From Micavibrio_A sp040381535 (GTDB lineage Bacteria; Pseudomonadota; Alphaproteobacteria; Micavibrionales; Micavibrionaceae): a DNA stretch of 63,611 bases. The position numbers and the translations under genes are program-made. How positions within the stretch are numbered: the first letter of the stretch is position 1; each line of letters begins with the position of its first letter. Shown here in pieces: positions 36,396 to 44,105 of this stretch. Location of the stretch: NCBI GenBank assembly GCA_040381535.1, contig JBEIHF010000010.1, forward strand, positions 1 through 63,611, given 5' to 3'. The notes under the pieces are model-generated. The model searched no databases and had not been told where the DNA came from. It saw nothing but the letters and a program-made list of their open reading frames with translations.

Positions 36396-36949
36396 TGCCT
36401 TCCCGCATTTATAAGGGCTGTCTTATAGCGGCCACACCCAAAGCCGAAAAGAAAGGTCTGTGGTTTACCTTCCACGCGTAAGGCAACGATGTGCTGGGGC
36501 TGGATCTCACACACTAACATGCCGCCATTGAATATAAAAGTTTTGAGAATGTCCTGCACGCGCCCGACCGCAAGGTCGAAAAAGACAAAATCGTTTTGAT
36601 GGGCGGCTCTATGAATCCCGATAATGCACTTTCCATCCTGCACGAAACGCTGCCCCAACCCGAAGATTCCGTGCGAATCGATGAAAGCTATTCTCTGCGT
36701 ACGTATAGATACGTGCTGATACCTGGCGATCCTTCCGCCGTGGCCGGAAACAACAAGGACACCGGGACCATCGCCTTCAAGAGCGCGGCTGATTTTCTGA
36801 TCATCATGGGTTTCAAGGTCTGGGAAATGCCAAAACTCATCGCGGATATCGATGCGGGGCTTTATAAAGTCGTCCCCGCCACGAAAGACATTGTTTTTGG
36901 TACATCCGCAGAAGGCAGACTTACCAAGGCTTTGCGCCTCGTTCATTAA
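36395..36949 (+). pseudogene. AlgH/YqgE-like (UPF0301) gene with two in-frame TAA codons
   Basis: From ATG 36395 the frame reads MPSRIYKGCLIAATPKAEKK..., meets TAA at 36479-36481 and again at 36515-36517, and then continues 144 codons to TAA 36947. Without the stops it has 184 residues, close to YqgE (~187). Similar segments are present: CLIAATPKA, IVLMGGSMNPDNALSILHE, the SADFLIIMGFKVWEMPKL region (YqgE: sDVLVALGYASWEKGQLEQE) and the final DIVFGTSAEGRLTKAL. The gene is divergent. Internal initiation at 36596 could give a 117-residue product. Confidence 0.65.
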
Positions 36950-36987
36950 GCATTGAAACTCGTGAAAAAAAGGCTAATCTTGCCATT

Positions 36988-38184
36988 ATGACCTTAAGCA
37001 ACTCCATCGCCGCCATGAAAGAAGAATTCGCCGCCTACCGCCGTGAACTTCATCAAAACCCGCAAACTTCGTATGAGGAAGTTTTCGCCAGCGATTTTGT
37101 CGCCAAAAAACTTGCCGAATGGGGCATAACGTATAAGCGCGGCATCGCGGTCACGGGCATTGTCGCCACCATCGAAGGCGTTAAAAACGATTCCGGCAAA
37201 ACCATCGGTCTTCGTGCTGACATGGATGCGCTCAACATGACCGAAGAATCGGGCCAGCCCTGGGCTTCTAAAACGCCCGGCAAAATGCATGGCTGTGGCC
37301 ATGACGGCCACACCGCGATGCTGCTCGGCGCCGCGAAATATCTTTCAGAGAACCGTAATTTCAACGGCAAGGTCCATCTGATTTTCCAACCCGCCGAAGA
37401 AGGCGGCGCAGGCGCGATGCGCATGATAAAGGAAGGCTTGTTCAAAGAATTTCCTGTCGATGCCGTCTTTGGCTTACACAACTGGCCCAGCCTTTCCATC
37501 GGCAAGGTTGGGTTGCGCAGCGGCCCCATCATGGCTTCAACGAACACGTTCGATATCGTCATCACCGGCAAAGGCGGGCATGCCGCCTTCCCCCATATTT
37601 CCGTGGATCCTATACCTGCCGCCGTGCAAATCGTTTCGGCTTTGCAAACCATCGTATCGCGCCAGATCAATCCGCTCGACAAAGCCGTCCTGTCCGTAAC
37701 CAATTTCAATGCGGGCTCGGGTGCATCGAACGTGATCCCTGATATGGCCAAACTGATTGGCACATTCAGAGCCTTCACGCCGCAAACACGCATTTTCATT
37801 CAAAAACGCATCGAAGAAATTACTAAGAATATTTCCGCTTCTTTCGGTTGCACCGCTACGATCGCCATCAGTGACGGATACGACCCAACCATCAACACAC
37901 CCGAAGAAAGCGTCTTTTGTACAAAAATTCTAAAATCTCTGATGGGTGAAAATAATGTCGATGACAATGTTGAACCCTGCATGGGCGCCGAAGATTTCGG
38001 CGCAATGCTGCAAGAGGTGCCCGGATGCTATATCTGGATGGGCCAAGGCGTCGAAGGCAAAAAAGATTCACCGCATAACAAATTCCTGCACAATACGGGC
38101 TACGACTTCAACGATGATTTGATTCCGATCGGGATCGAATATTGGGTGAAGCTGACCGAAGCCGCCCTCCCCCTTACCAAGTAA
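36988..38184 (+). CDS. M20 family amidohydrolase
   Basis: The 398-residue zinc hydrolase resembles N-acyl-amino acid amidohydrolases (hippurate hydrolase, N-acetyldiaminopimelate deacetylase, IAA-amino acid hydrolase). Motifs: RRELHQNPQTSYEEVF, RADMDAL (~73), GKMHGCGHDGHTAML (~97-110, metal ligands), QPAEEGGAGA and GLHNWP; EPCMGAEDFGAML near the end carries the last ligands. Its position next to argB suggests that it could deacetylate an arginine-pathway intermediate, but that is inference; many M20D members have other acyl substrates. Confidence 0.85.
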   Translation: MTLSNSIAAMKEEFAAYRRELHQNPQTSYEEVFASDFVAKKLAEWGITYKRGIAVTGIVATIEGVKNDSGKTIGLRADMDALNMTEESGQPWASKTPGKMHGCGHDGHTAMLLGAAKYLSENRNFNGKVHLIFQPAEEGGAGAMRMIKEGLFKEFPVDAVFGLHNWPSLSIGKVGLRSGPIMASTNTFDIVITGKGGHAAFPHISVDPIPAAVQIVSALQTIVSRQINPLDKAVLSVTNFNAGSGASNVIPDMAKLIGTFRAFTPQTRIFIQKRIEEITKNISASFGCTATIAISDGYDPTINTPEESVFCTKILKSLMGENNVDDNVEPCMGAEDFGAMLQEVPGCYIWMGQGVEGKKDSPHNKFLHNTGYDFNDDLIPIGIEYWVKLTEAALPLTK

Positions 38185-38191
38185 TCAAATG

Positions 38192-38218
38192 GCTTTTATT
38201 TAAGCAGAAGCTTTTTTT
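38192..38218 (+). terminator. Rho-independent terminator after M20 gene
   Basis: GCTTTT (38192-38197) can pair with AGAAGC (38206-38211) including one G-U pair, followed by T7. It lies between the M20 stop and the argB stop. Confidence 0.5.
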
Positions 38219-38231
38219 GTGGCAATAAAAC

Positions 38232-39137
38232 CTATTTATGCGTCAGCATGAAATCTGACGCAGGCGCGCGCTCTACGCGGCGCTTGATAAGTGTTCCCGC
38301 GCCAAGATCGGTAAAGATTTCACGCTCAATAGCGGTCGGGTCGGCCCAATCAAGGATAACCACGCCGCCCACGCCGCGTTTGGCGACTTCTGCGGCCGAT
38401 CTGACCTTTGGGATCATGCCACCCGTGATGGTACCATTGGCTATCAGGTCTTCAACATCCTCGACGAACAGTTCGGGAATTTTGTTTTTGTTCTTGTCCA
38501 GAACGCCCGGGATATTCGAGCACAGAATCAAACGCTGCGCGTTCAGGCTCATAGCAACCGCCGCGGCCACTTCGTCCGCGTTGACATTTCTGGCTACACC
38601 GTCCTTGCCGATGCAGATCGGGTGGATGATCGGCACGTCGTCGCCAATCGTCATCTGTGCCAGCTTGTAACCATCGACATCGATGACTTTACCCGTGAAG
38701 CTGCCTGCCATAATAGATTCCGCGGTAATAAGTTTGCCGTCATTGCCACCGAGGCCGATTGCGCTGATATCACCGCCCATTTTTGCGGCTTCTTCGTTAA
38801 AGATGTTCACAAATTTTCTGTTGATGTCGTTCAGGCAGCGATGGGTGATTTCCAGTGTCGCCGCATCTGTCACGCGCACGCCGTCAATTTTCTGCGGCAC
38901 AATTCCTGCTGCTTCCAATGCCTCGTCGATCTGGGGGCCGCCGCCGTGAATGATAGCCACGCGTGCGCCGAGTTTTTTCAGTTTGATGGTTTGAACAGCC
39001 TTATTGCGCAAAACGTCTTCTTGCAAACCCTCACCGCCCGTCTTGATGACGATGCCCTGACGGCGATATTGCTCCACATAGCGTACCGCCATGGCTGAAT
39101 TGAAATCCGTAGGAAAATCGGGGATTGGGCCGCTCAT
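38232..39137 (-). CDS. argB: Acetylglutamate kinase
   Basis: ArgB phosphorylates N-acetylglutamate in arginine synthesis. The 301-residue amino-acid kinase shows VIKTGGEGL (KTGG-type phosphate loop), VAIIHGGGPQID (~69-80), the VRVTDAATLEI segment and SAIGLGGNDGKLI (~160), and SNIPGVLDKNKN. The N-terminal helical region (~1-30) is of the kind found in arginine-inhibited, hexameric enzymes. It faces away from the GNAT-argD-argF group; its promoter region abuts the first duplicated leader. Confidence 0.95.
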   Translation of the reverse strand: MSGPIPDFPTDFNSAMAVRYVEQYRRQGIVIKTGGEGLQEDVLRNKAVQTIKLKKLGARVAIIHGGGPQIDEALEAAGIVPQKIDGVRVTDAATLEITHRCLNDINRKFVNIFNEEAAKMGGDISAIGLGGNDGKLITAESIMAGSFTGKVIDVDGYKLAQMTIGDDVPIIHPICIGKDGVARNVNADEVAAAVAMSLNAQRLILCSNIPGVLDKNKNKIPELFVEDVEDLIANGTITGGMIPKVRSAAEVAKRGVGGVVILDWADPTAIEREIFTDLGAGTLIKRRVERAPASDFMLTHK

Positions 39138-39206
39138 TTACACACCGTGGTTTTCTTATTGAGGATGTTATGTATAAAAATAATTTGGTTAACGTCAACA
39201 AATTTA

Positions 39207-39236
39207 TTGTAACAGCGGGCGTTTTAGCCTTATAAC
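39207..39236 (+). promoter_or_regulatory. Promoter of leader 1
   Basis: TTGTAA (39207-39212), an 18-bp spacer and TATAAC (39231-39236). A start about seven bases downstream would coincide with the leader ATG at 39244. The same arrangement occurs before leader 2. Confidence 0.5.
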
Positions 39237-39243
39237 GGCTTCC

Positions 39244-39297
39244 ATGATTAACATGGCACACAGCATAATCTGCTCCCAGCGACGACGTACCGTCTGA
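39244..39297 (+). CDS. Leader peptide 1 with three consecutive Arg codons
   Basis: The 17-codon frame encodes MINMAHSIICSQRRRTV and ends in TGA. It has no ribosome binding site, and the predicted transcription start lies at the ATG, so it would be read from a leaderless mRNA, like trpL in Rhizobiaceae. It aligns without gaps with leader peptide 2 (9 of 17 identical, same length, same stop), although the DNA has diverged. The three Arg codons are CGA CGA CGT; CGA looks rare in this window. It precedes an attenuator and a GNAT gene within the arginine block. Confidence 0.65.
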   Translation: MINMAHSIICSQRRRTV

Positions 39298-39408
39298 CCG
39301 CCCGGTTGGAATAGGTTCGGACGTGACGCCATTCGTCACATAATAAAAACGATAAGCCCCCACCGTAGCGGTCACCGAGACCTTCTCCCTTTCGAGAAAG
39401 GCTCTTTT
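39298..39408 (+). promoter_or_regulatory. Attenuator region 1: hairpin plus intrinsic terminator
   Basis: After the leader stop comes CCGCCCG, GGTTCGG (39314-39320), a perfect hairpin GTGACG-CCATT-CGTCAC (39323-39339) and a terminator: GAGACC (39377-39382) with GGCTC (39400-39404), or the inner CCTTT/AAAGG stem, then TTTT. GGTTCGG can instead pair with CCGAGACC (39375-39382), which would disrupt the terminator. The order is shared with region 2. Confidence 0.6.
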
Positions 39409-39457
39409 GCTATCCCCATAACAAAAGAACGACACGCAAAAGATTACGGTGAAACCC

Positions 39458-40054
39458 ATGCAAGTTAACAATTTGGCCCTTAAGGCCGACCCTGCCCACC
39501 AACCTCCCGAAACTGAGCAGAGCTACCTGCTCATAACCAAGGCGGATATTCCAGACTTCCTCGCCCTGCAGGCGAAAGTCATCTCGGCCCTGCCCGAAGA
39601 CAAGAAGCACTACCTCAAGCCCAGAACCGCCGATGACCTCGAAGCCCATCTTTCGGCCGACATGCCCGTCATCGTGGTCAAGGACCATGACGGCAAAATC
39701 ATCGCGCAGGCGCTGGTCACCTTGTTCAACTCACCCGCCGCGAAGAACCTTGGAGACTACCCGAACATCGGCACAGACCCAAAGGCCGCCGTTCAGGCGG
39801 TGCAGGTGGATCCTGACGCGCGTGGCAAGAAGCTTTCGGAAGTGCTTCTAAATGCTGCCAAAATAGAAGCGGCCAAACTGGGCGCGGCCTCGCTGCTCGG
39901 CAAAGTCGCCACCGACAACGACAGCCAGAAGAGCTTCCTCAGCACCCACTTCACCAAGTCGGCGGAGAACGTTTGGGACAAGGCCGGCCGCTACTTCGCG
40001 AACTATTTTCAGGTGGCATTGGCCAAGTCAGAGCCCTCTTTGCGGCCCGTTTAG
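39458..40054 (+). CDS. GNAT-family acetyltransferase-like protein, copy 1
   Basis: The 198-residue protein has a GNAT outline: LLITKADIPDFLALQAKVISAL near the start, a central strand VIVVKDHDGKIIAQALVTL (~68-86) and the acetyl-CoA loop VQVDPDARGKKLSEVLLNAA (~120). It is homologous to the next gene (TK-DIPDFL-LQ--V---LP pattern). The frame opens with GTG 39449, but ATG 39458 is likely. Location between argB and argD suggests an acetyl transfer in the arginine pathway (for example N-acetylglutamate synthesis), which the sequence does not prove. Confidence 0.65.
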   Translation: MQVNNLALKADPAHQPPETEQSYLLITKADIPDFLALQAKVISALPEDKKHYLKPRTADDLEAHLSADMPVIVVKDHDGKIIAQALVTLFNSPAAKNLGDYPNIGTDPKAAVQAVQVDPDARGKKLSEVLLNAAKIEAAKLGAASLLGKVATDNDSQKSFLSTHFTKSAENVWDKAGRYFANYFQVALAKSEPSLRPV

Positions 40055-40113
40055 GCTGTTGCAATTGTGTCACACCTGTGGCGGAGTTTTTTTGCCGCGG
40101 GGTCAATTTATTA

Positions 40114-40142
40114 TTGTAGTGACCGTCACTTAGGCGTATAAC
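40114..40142 (+). promoter_or_regulatory. Promoter of leader 2
   Basis: TTGTAG (40114-40119), a 17-bp spacer and TATAAC (40137-40142). Six bases lie between the -10 and the leader ATG at 40149, again placing the start codon at or next to the transcription start. Confidence 0.5.
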
Positions 40143-40148
40143 AAAGAT

Positions 40149-40202
40149 ATGATTTCGATGAACCACAACATAATCAATTCGAGAACCCGAAGTACGATCT
40201 GA
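40149..40202 (+). CDS. Leader peptide 2 with Arg codons
   Basis: The 17-codon frame encodes MISMNHNIINSRTRSTI, then TGA. It is the same length as leader peptide 1 and keeps M1, I2, M4, H6, I8, I9, S11, R14 and T16. Arg codons are AGA and CGA, both apparently rare in this window. An Arg-x-Arg pattern (RTR) corresponds to RRR in copy 1. No ribosome binding site precedes it. Confidence 0.65.
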   Translation: MISMNHNIINSRTRSTI

Positions 40203-40320
40203 CCGCCCGCGTGGTTCAGGATCGGCAGTGGGTACATCTTCACTGCATTTAAAACGAACAGCCTTCCACCGCTAGCGGTCACGAGACCCCCTCCCTCCCA
40301 GAGAAGGGCTCTTTTGTTTT
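40203..40320 (+). promoter_or_regulatory. Attenuator region 2: hairpin plus intrinsic terminator
   Basis: CCGCCCG follows the stop, as in copy 1. Then come GGTTC (40213-40217), the hairpin GCAGTG (40225-40230) / CACTGC (40241-40246), and the shared block CCACCGCTAGCGGTCACGAGACC. The terminator pairs GAGACCC (40283-40289, one bulged A) with GGGCTC (40306-40311) and ends in TTTTGTTTTTT. GGTTC can pair with GAGACC as an alternative. Confidence 0.6.
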
Positions 40321-40366
40321 TTACTCACTGCAAAACAAAAGACGTTAGAAAGAAGTGGTTCGCACC

Positions 40367-41008
40367 ATGTTTAAAGCCAATTTCATTGAGAAAGTCGATC
40401 CCGATCCTTACCCGCGCGGTAGCGGATCCTCGGTTATACTGCTCACCAAAAGAGACATTCCTGATTTCCTGAATCTGCAACAGCAGGTTTGGAATGAACT
40501 GCCCTTGCGCAAGAAAGACCATCTGCGGGTTTTCTCCGTGCAAGAGATCATCACCCATATGGACGCAGGTCAACCCGTTATGGCAGTCCGCGGACCCGAC
40601 GGCGGCTTGCTGGCACAGGCTGTGCTTTCCCTGCCATGGGATAAGGATGGCAAGAACTACCTGTCCACCCACCCCATGCTCGAAGGCTATGACGATGGCA
40701 TTTCGGTGCTCGAATCACTTTGCGTGCGTCCCGATATTTCGGACCAGTTTCTGGCCGATATGCTTTTGGGTCATGCGCAGGGTCTTGCAACGCAGCAAGG
40801 ATCGCCCAGCATTCTGGCCAAGGTATCGGACGAGCATATGCTCGGCGCCGAATCCTTTGACCGGACGGGTTTTGTGCAGACGCTCTGTGAATTGAATATC
40901 GATATCGATATTCCCGTTCATTTCTACCAGTGGCTAAAATTCCGCGAGGGCGAAGAGAAATACATGGATCCCAATAAGTACCCGCAATACCTCTACGACA
41001 TGCACTAG
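40367..41008 (+). CDS. GNAT-family acetyltransferase-like protein, copy 2
   Basis: The 213-residue protein is a paralogue of the preceding gene: ILLTKRDIPDFLNLQQQVWNEL, VMAVRGPDGGLLAQAVLSL and a later CVRPDISDQFLADMLLGHAQGL region at the acetyl-CoA loop. The pyrophosphate-binding Gly pattern is weaker than in copy 1, so activity may differ. The frame opens at GTG 40355; ATG 40367 aligns with copy 1. Its own leader and terminator precede it, so the whole leader-gene unit was duplicated. Confidence 0.6.
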   Translation: MFKANFIEKVDPDPYPRGSGSSVILLTKRDIPDFLNLQQQVWNELPLRKKDHLRVFSVQEIITHMDAGQPVMAVRGPDGGLLAQAVLSLPWDKDGKNYLSTHPMLEGYDDGISVLESLCVRPDISDQFLADMLLGHAQGLATQQGSPSILAKVSDEHMLGAESFDRTGFVQTLCELNIDIDIPVHFYQWLKFREGEEKYMDPNKYPQYLYDMH

Positions 41009-41015
41009 ATAAATT

Positions 41016-41075
41016 AACGTTTCTCCCTATATAATAGAAGTACGCAAAACCCTTCTAAAAAATGGGAGAAACGTT
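41016..41075 (+). repeat. 12-bp inverted repeat around the argD promoter and start
   Basis: AACGTTTCTCCC (41016-41027) is the exact reverse complement of GGGAGAAACGTT (41064-41075). TATAAT (41030-41035) lies between the arms; the right arm includes the GGGAGA ribosome binding site of argD (ATG 41079). In a read-through transcript the repeat could hide that site; at DNA level it could be a two-site operator. Confidence 0.85.
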
Positions 41076-41078
41076 TTT

Positions 41079-42272
41079 ATGGCCGACGCCGGTTTCCTAG
41101 ATCACGCCAACGAGATTCTTATAAACGTGTATGGCTTCTGGCCCGTCCAGATGGCAAAGGGCAAAGGCGTTTATCTTTACGATACCGAAGGTCACGCATA
41201 TCTGGATTTCGGCGCAGGGATAGCGGTCAACAATCTTGGCTACGCCCACCCCGTCTATACCAAGGCTCTCAAGAAACAAATAGATAAGCTTCATATGGGT
41301 CTTTGCTACATCGCGGATGAAAAACGCATCGAGGCGGCGGAAACTATTCTCGCGGTTTCCGAATTCGATCAGGTTTTCTTTTGTTCGACAGGCGCGGAAG
41401 CCGTCGAAGGCGCGCTGAAGACCGCGCGCAAATGGGCCACCGAAACGCACGGCCCCGACAAACACGAATTCATCTATATGAAGAACTCCTTCCACGGACG
41501 TACCATGGGTGCGCTCTCCGTGATCGGCCAGCAACATTACCGCGACGGATTCGAACCCCTGCTCCAAGGCACGCGCATGGCGGAGTTCAACAATTTGGAG
41601 AGCGTGAAAAAGCTCGTCTCTCCTAAAACCGCGGCGATCATTCTCGAACCCGTCATGGGCGAAGGCGGAATCATTCCCGCTACCCCGGAATTCCTTCATG
41701 GCCTGCGCGCGCTCTGCGACGAACAAGACATCGCGCTGATCTTCGACGAAGTCCAATGCGGCATGGGACGTATCGGTGAAATTTTCGCGTACGAACATTA
41801 CGGCGTGGTGCCCGATCTGATTTGTCTGGCCAAGGGTCTTGGCGCGGGCTTCCCCGTCGGAGCCTATATGGGGAAAAAGAAATTTACCTCGCACATCACG
41901 CCTGGCTCGCACGGCTCCACCTATGGCGGCAACCCGCTTGCCACTGTGGCGGTCACAACCGTCATCAAGGAAATGCTCAAACCCGGTTTCATGGACAACG
42001 TGAACAAGGTCGGGAAGGTTTTGAAAGACGGGCTGGAAGACATCGCCCGCGACAGCAATCTTTTATCCAACGTACGCGGCCTCGGCATGCTCCTCGCCGC
42101 CGACTATAACGGCGGGCCGGTGAAGGATTTCGTCAAAAAATGCCTGAAGAATGGTTTGATTGTGCTTTCCTGCGGTGAAAACGCGCTCCGCATCGTCCCA
42201 CCGCTTATCTTGACCGAAAAACAGGCCAAAGAAGGCCTCGCCATCCTGAAAAAGACGCTGGTACAGGTTTAA
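41079..42272 (+). CDS. argD: Acetylornithine/ornithine aminotransferase family
   Basis: ArgD transfers the amino group in the fourth step of arginine synthesis. The 397-residue PLP enzyme of fold type I shows YLDFGAGIAVNNLGYAHP, FCSTGAEAVEGALKTARK, NSFHGRTMGALSV, ALIFDEVQCGMGR and the PLP Lys in LICLAKGLGAGFPVGAYM (~252). Class-III members share these motifs, but the next gene is argF, which favours ArgD. The -10 TATAAT at 41030 suggests its own promoter. Confidence 0.94.
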   Translation: MADAGFLDHANEILINVYGFWPVQMAKGKGVYLYDTEGHAYLDFGAGIAVNNLGYAHPVYTKALKKQIDKLHMGLCYIADEKRIEAAETILAVSEFDQVFFCSTGAEAVEGALKTARKWATETHGPDKHEFIYMKNSFHGRTMGALSVIGQQHYRDGFEPLLQGTRMAEFNNLESVKKLVSPKTAAIILEPVMGEGGIIPATPEFLHGLRALCDEQDIALIFDEVQCGMGRIGEIFAYEHYGVVPDLICLAKGLGAGFPVGAYMGKKKFTSHITPGSHGSTYGGNPLATVAVTTVIKEMLKPGFMDNVNKVGKVLKDGLEDIARDSNLLSNVRGLGMLLAADYNGGPVKDFVKKCLKNGLIVLSCGENALRIVPPLILTEKQAKEGLAILKKTLVQV

Positions 42273-42292
42273 CTTTCCGCTATAAATCTCCT

Positions 42293-43189
42293 ATGACCAA
42301 CCATTTCCTTGATTTAGCGGATATACCCGCTACGGCCTTACGTGCCATTCTCGACGACGCCCATCGTCAGAAGAAAGAAAAACGCAGCCCTCGTCAGGTG
42401 CTTGAAGGCCTTTCGCTCGCGATGATGTTCGACAAACGCTCGACGCGCACGCGCATCTCTTTTGAAGTCGCGATGAAGCAGCTCGGTGGTCACACCATCG
42501 TCATGGATATGCAAAACATGCAGATCACGGGCGCGGAAAGCCCCGAAGACACGGCAAAGGTCTTATCGCGTTTCGTCGATGCCATCATGATCCGCTGCTC
42601 AGATCAGGAAATTCTCCACGAACTCGCCAAATTTGCAAGCATTCCAATCATCAATGGCATGACGGATAAATCCCATCCCTGCCAGATCATGGCGGACCTC
42701 ATGACCATCGAAGAAAAAATTGGTGATGTGAAAGGCAAGAAGGTCGCGTGGTTCGGAGATTATAACAATGTTTCGCGCACCTTCGTCCAGGCGTCGAAAA
42801 AATTCGGTTTTGATTTTTTTGTAGCATTGCCCTCACAACTTCATTTGAAGGCCGATATGGGCGCGATAGTGACGGACGATCCGAAACTTGCGGCCAAGGA
42901 TGCCGATGTTCTGGTCACCGACACATGGGTGTCAATGGGTCAGGAGGGAAAGTCCGTCGACATGTTCCGCCCTTATCAGGTAACAAAGGAACTCATGTCT
43001 CTGGCCAAACCGCACGCCGTGTTCATGCACTGCATGCCTGTCCACAAGGATGAGGAAGTAGCCGAAGATGTCCTGCGCTCCCCCGCTAATGTCATGTATG
43101 ACGAGGCCGAAAATCGTCTCCACATTCAAAAAGCCATTCTAGCGTGGTGCTTGTCCGATGCGGGTGTAAAAGTCAGCCGTTCTGCATAG
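42293..43189 (+). CDS. argF: Ornithine carbamoyltransferase
   Basis: ArgF makes citrulline from ornithine and carbamoyl phosphate. The 298-residue protein shows FDKRSTRTRISFEVAM (carbamoyl-phosphate loop, STRTR at ~45), IRCSDQE, HPCQIMADLMTI (~131), DTWVSMGQEG, and FMHCMPVHKDEEV, where the HCLP motif reads HCMP, common in alphaproteobacteria. It starts 20 bp after argD and is clearly co-transcribed with it. Confidence 0.96.
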   Translation: MTNHFLDLADIPATALRAILDDAHRQKKEKRSPRQVLEGLSLAMMFDKRSTRTRISFEVAMKQLGGHTIVMDMQNMQITGAESPEDTAKVLSRFVDAIMIRCSDQEILHELAKFASIPIINGMTDKSHPCQIMADLMTIEEKIGDVKGKKVAWFGDYNNVSRTFVQASKKFGFDFFVALPSQLHLKADMGAIVTDDPKLAAKDADVLVTDTWVSMGQEGKSVDMFRPYQVTKELMSLAKPHAVFMHCMPVHKDEEVAEDVLRSPANVMYDEAENRLHIQKAILAWCLSDAGVKVSRSA

Positions 43190-43223
43190 TGAACCATTTG
43201 GCCCCTATATTAGTTTGTGGACT

Positions 43224-44072
43224 ATGACATTTAAAGAATTCATGGATAGCCGCACCGCGCAGTATTTTCTGCGCCTCTTTCAAAATATTTCCGAAGATTA
43301 TATCGGATTGCTGGCGGCGGGCGTTGCGTTCTATTTCTTTTTTGCCGCCTTCCCCGCCATTGCTTCGGTCATTTCCATCTATGGTATTTTTTCCGATCCA
43401 AAATTCGTTACCTCTCAGATAGCAGAGCTTGCGCGTTTCATCCCGCCGGAATCTTTTAAAATCCTGCACGACCAAGCACAGGAAATCGCTTCCGCCGATC
43501 CCGCCGCGCTCGGTCTTGGTGTGCTGGTGGGTATCAGTTTGACGCTGTTTTCCACGGCCAAGGGAGTCGGCGCTTTGATACGCGGTCTGAACATTGCCTA
43601 CAACACGCGCGAACGCCGCAACATTATCGTGTTCAATTCAGTTTCGTTTCTTTTGACTTTCGTGATGCTCGGCTATGTTTTGTTCGCGCTCTCGCTCATC
43701 GCATTCCTGCCCGCTTTCTTCGCGCTTATCCATATGCCGCAATCAATCACGGATTTTTACCTGTTTTTGCGCTGGCCGCTTTTGATGCTCTCCGCGATGA
43801 TCGGATTGCAGATGATTTATTTCTACGCACCGTGCCATGCGAAACGGGAATGGAAATGGTTTTCATGGGGCGCGCTTGTAGCCACCTTGTTCTGGGTGGG
43901 CGGCTCGTCTCTCTTCTCGCTCTTTGTCACCAATTTTGGCAAATACAACGAAACCTACGGCTCGCTCGGCGCGGTCGCCGTCCTGCTCCTGTGGTTCTGG
44001 CTGTCAGCGTTAACGATTCTCCTAGGCGCAGAAATCAACGCCAGTTTCCGGCCAAATCCCGAACGCCTCTAA
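43224..44072 (+). CDS. YihY/BrkB family inner-membrane protein
   Basis: The 282-residue protein (ATG 43224; the frame opens with TTG 43215) has six hydrophobic helices and the family pattern: AAGVAFYFFFAAFPAIASVISIYG, FSTAKGVGALIRGLNIAY and the C-terminal YGSLGAVAVLLLWFWLSALTILLGAEINA. The family, once called RNase BN, has no settled function. It may share a transcript with argF (34-bp gap). Confidence 0.88.
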   Translation: MTFKEFMDSRTAQYFLRLFQNISEDYIGLLAAGVAFYFFFAAFPAIASVISIYGIFSDPKFVTSQIAELARFIPPESFKILHDQAQEIASADPAALGLGVLVGISLTLFSTAKGVGALIRGLNIAYNTRERRNIIVFNSVSFLLTFVMLGYVLFALSLIAFLPAFFALIHMPQSITDFYLFLRWPLLMLSAMIGLQMIYFYAPCHAKREWKWFSWGALVATLFWVGGSSLFSLFVTNFGKYNETYGSLGAVAVLLLWFWLSALTILLGAEINASFRPNPERL

Positions 44073-44105
44073 GTCCTTACGGTTTTCATAAGCTTCTCGG
44101 AAAAT

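Noticed and set aside
30714..36949. Genome-wide reassignment of TAA to Gln
   Set aside because: Many intact genes in the window end in TAA (for example fliF, cheR, purH, pyrD neighbours), so TAA works as a stop; the three internal TAA codons must have a local explanation.
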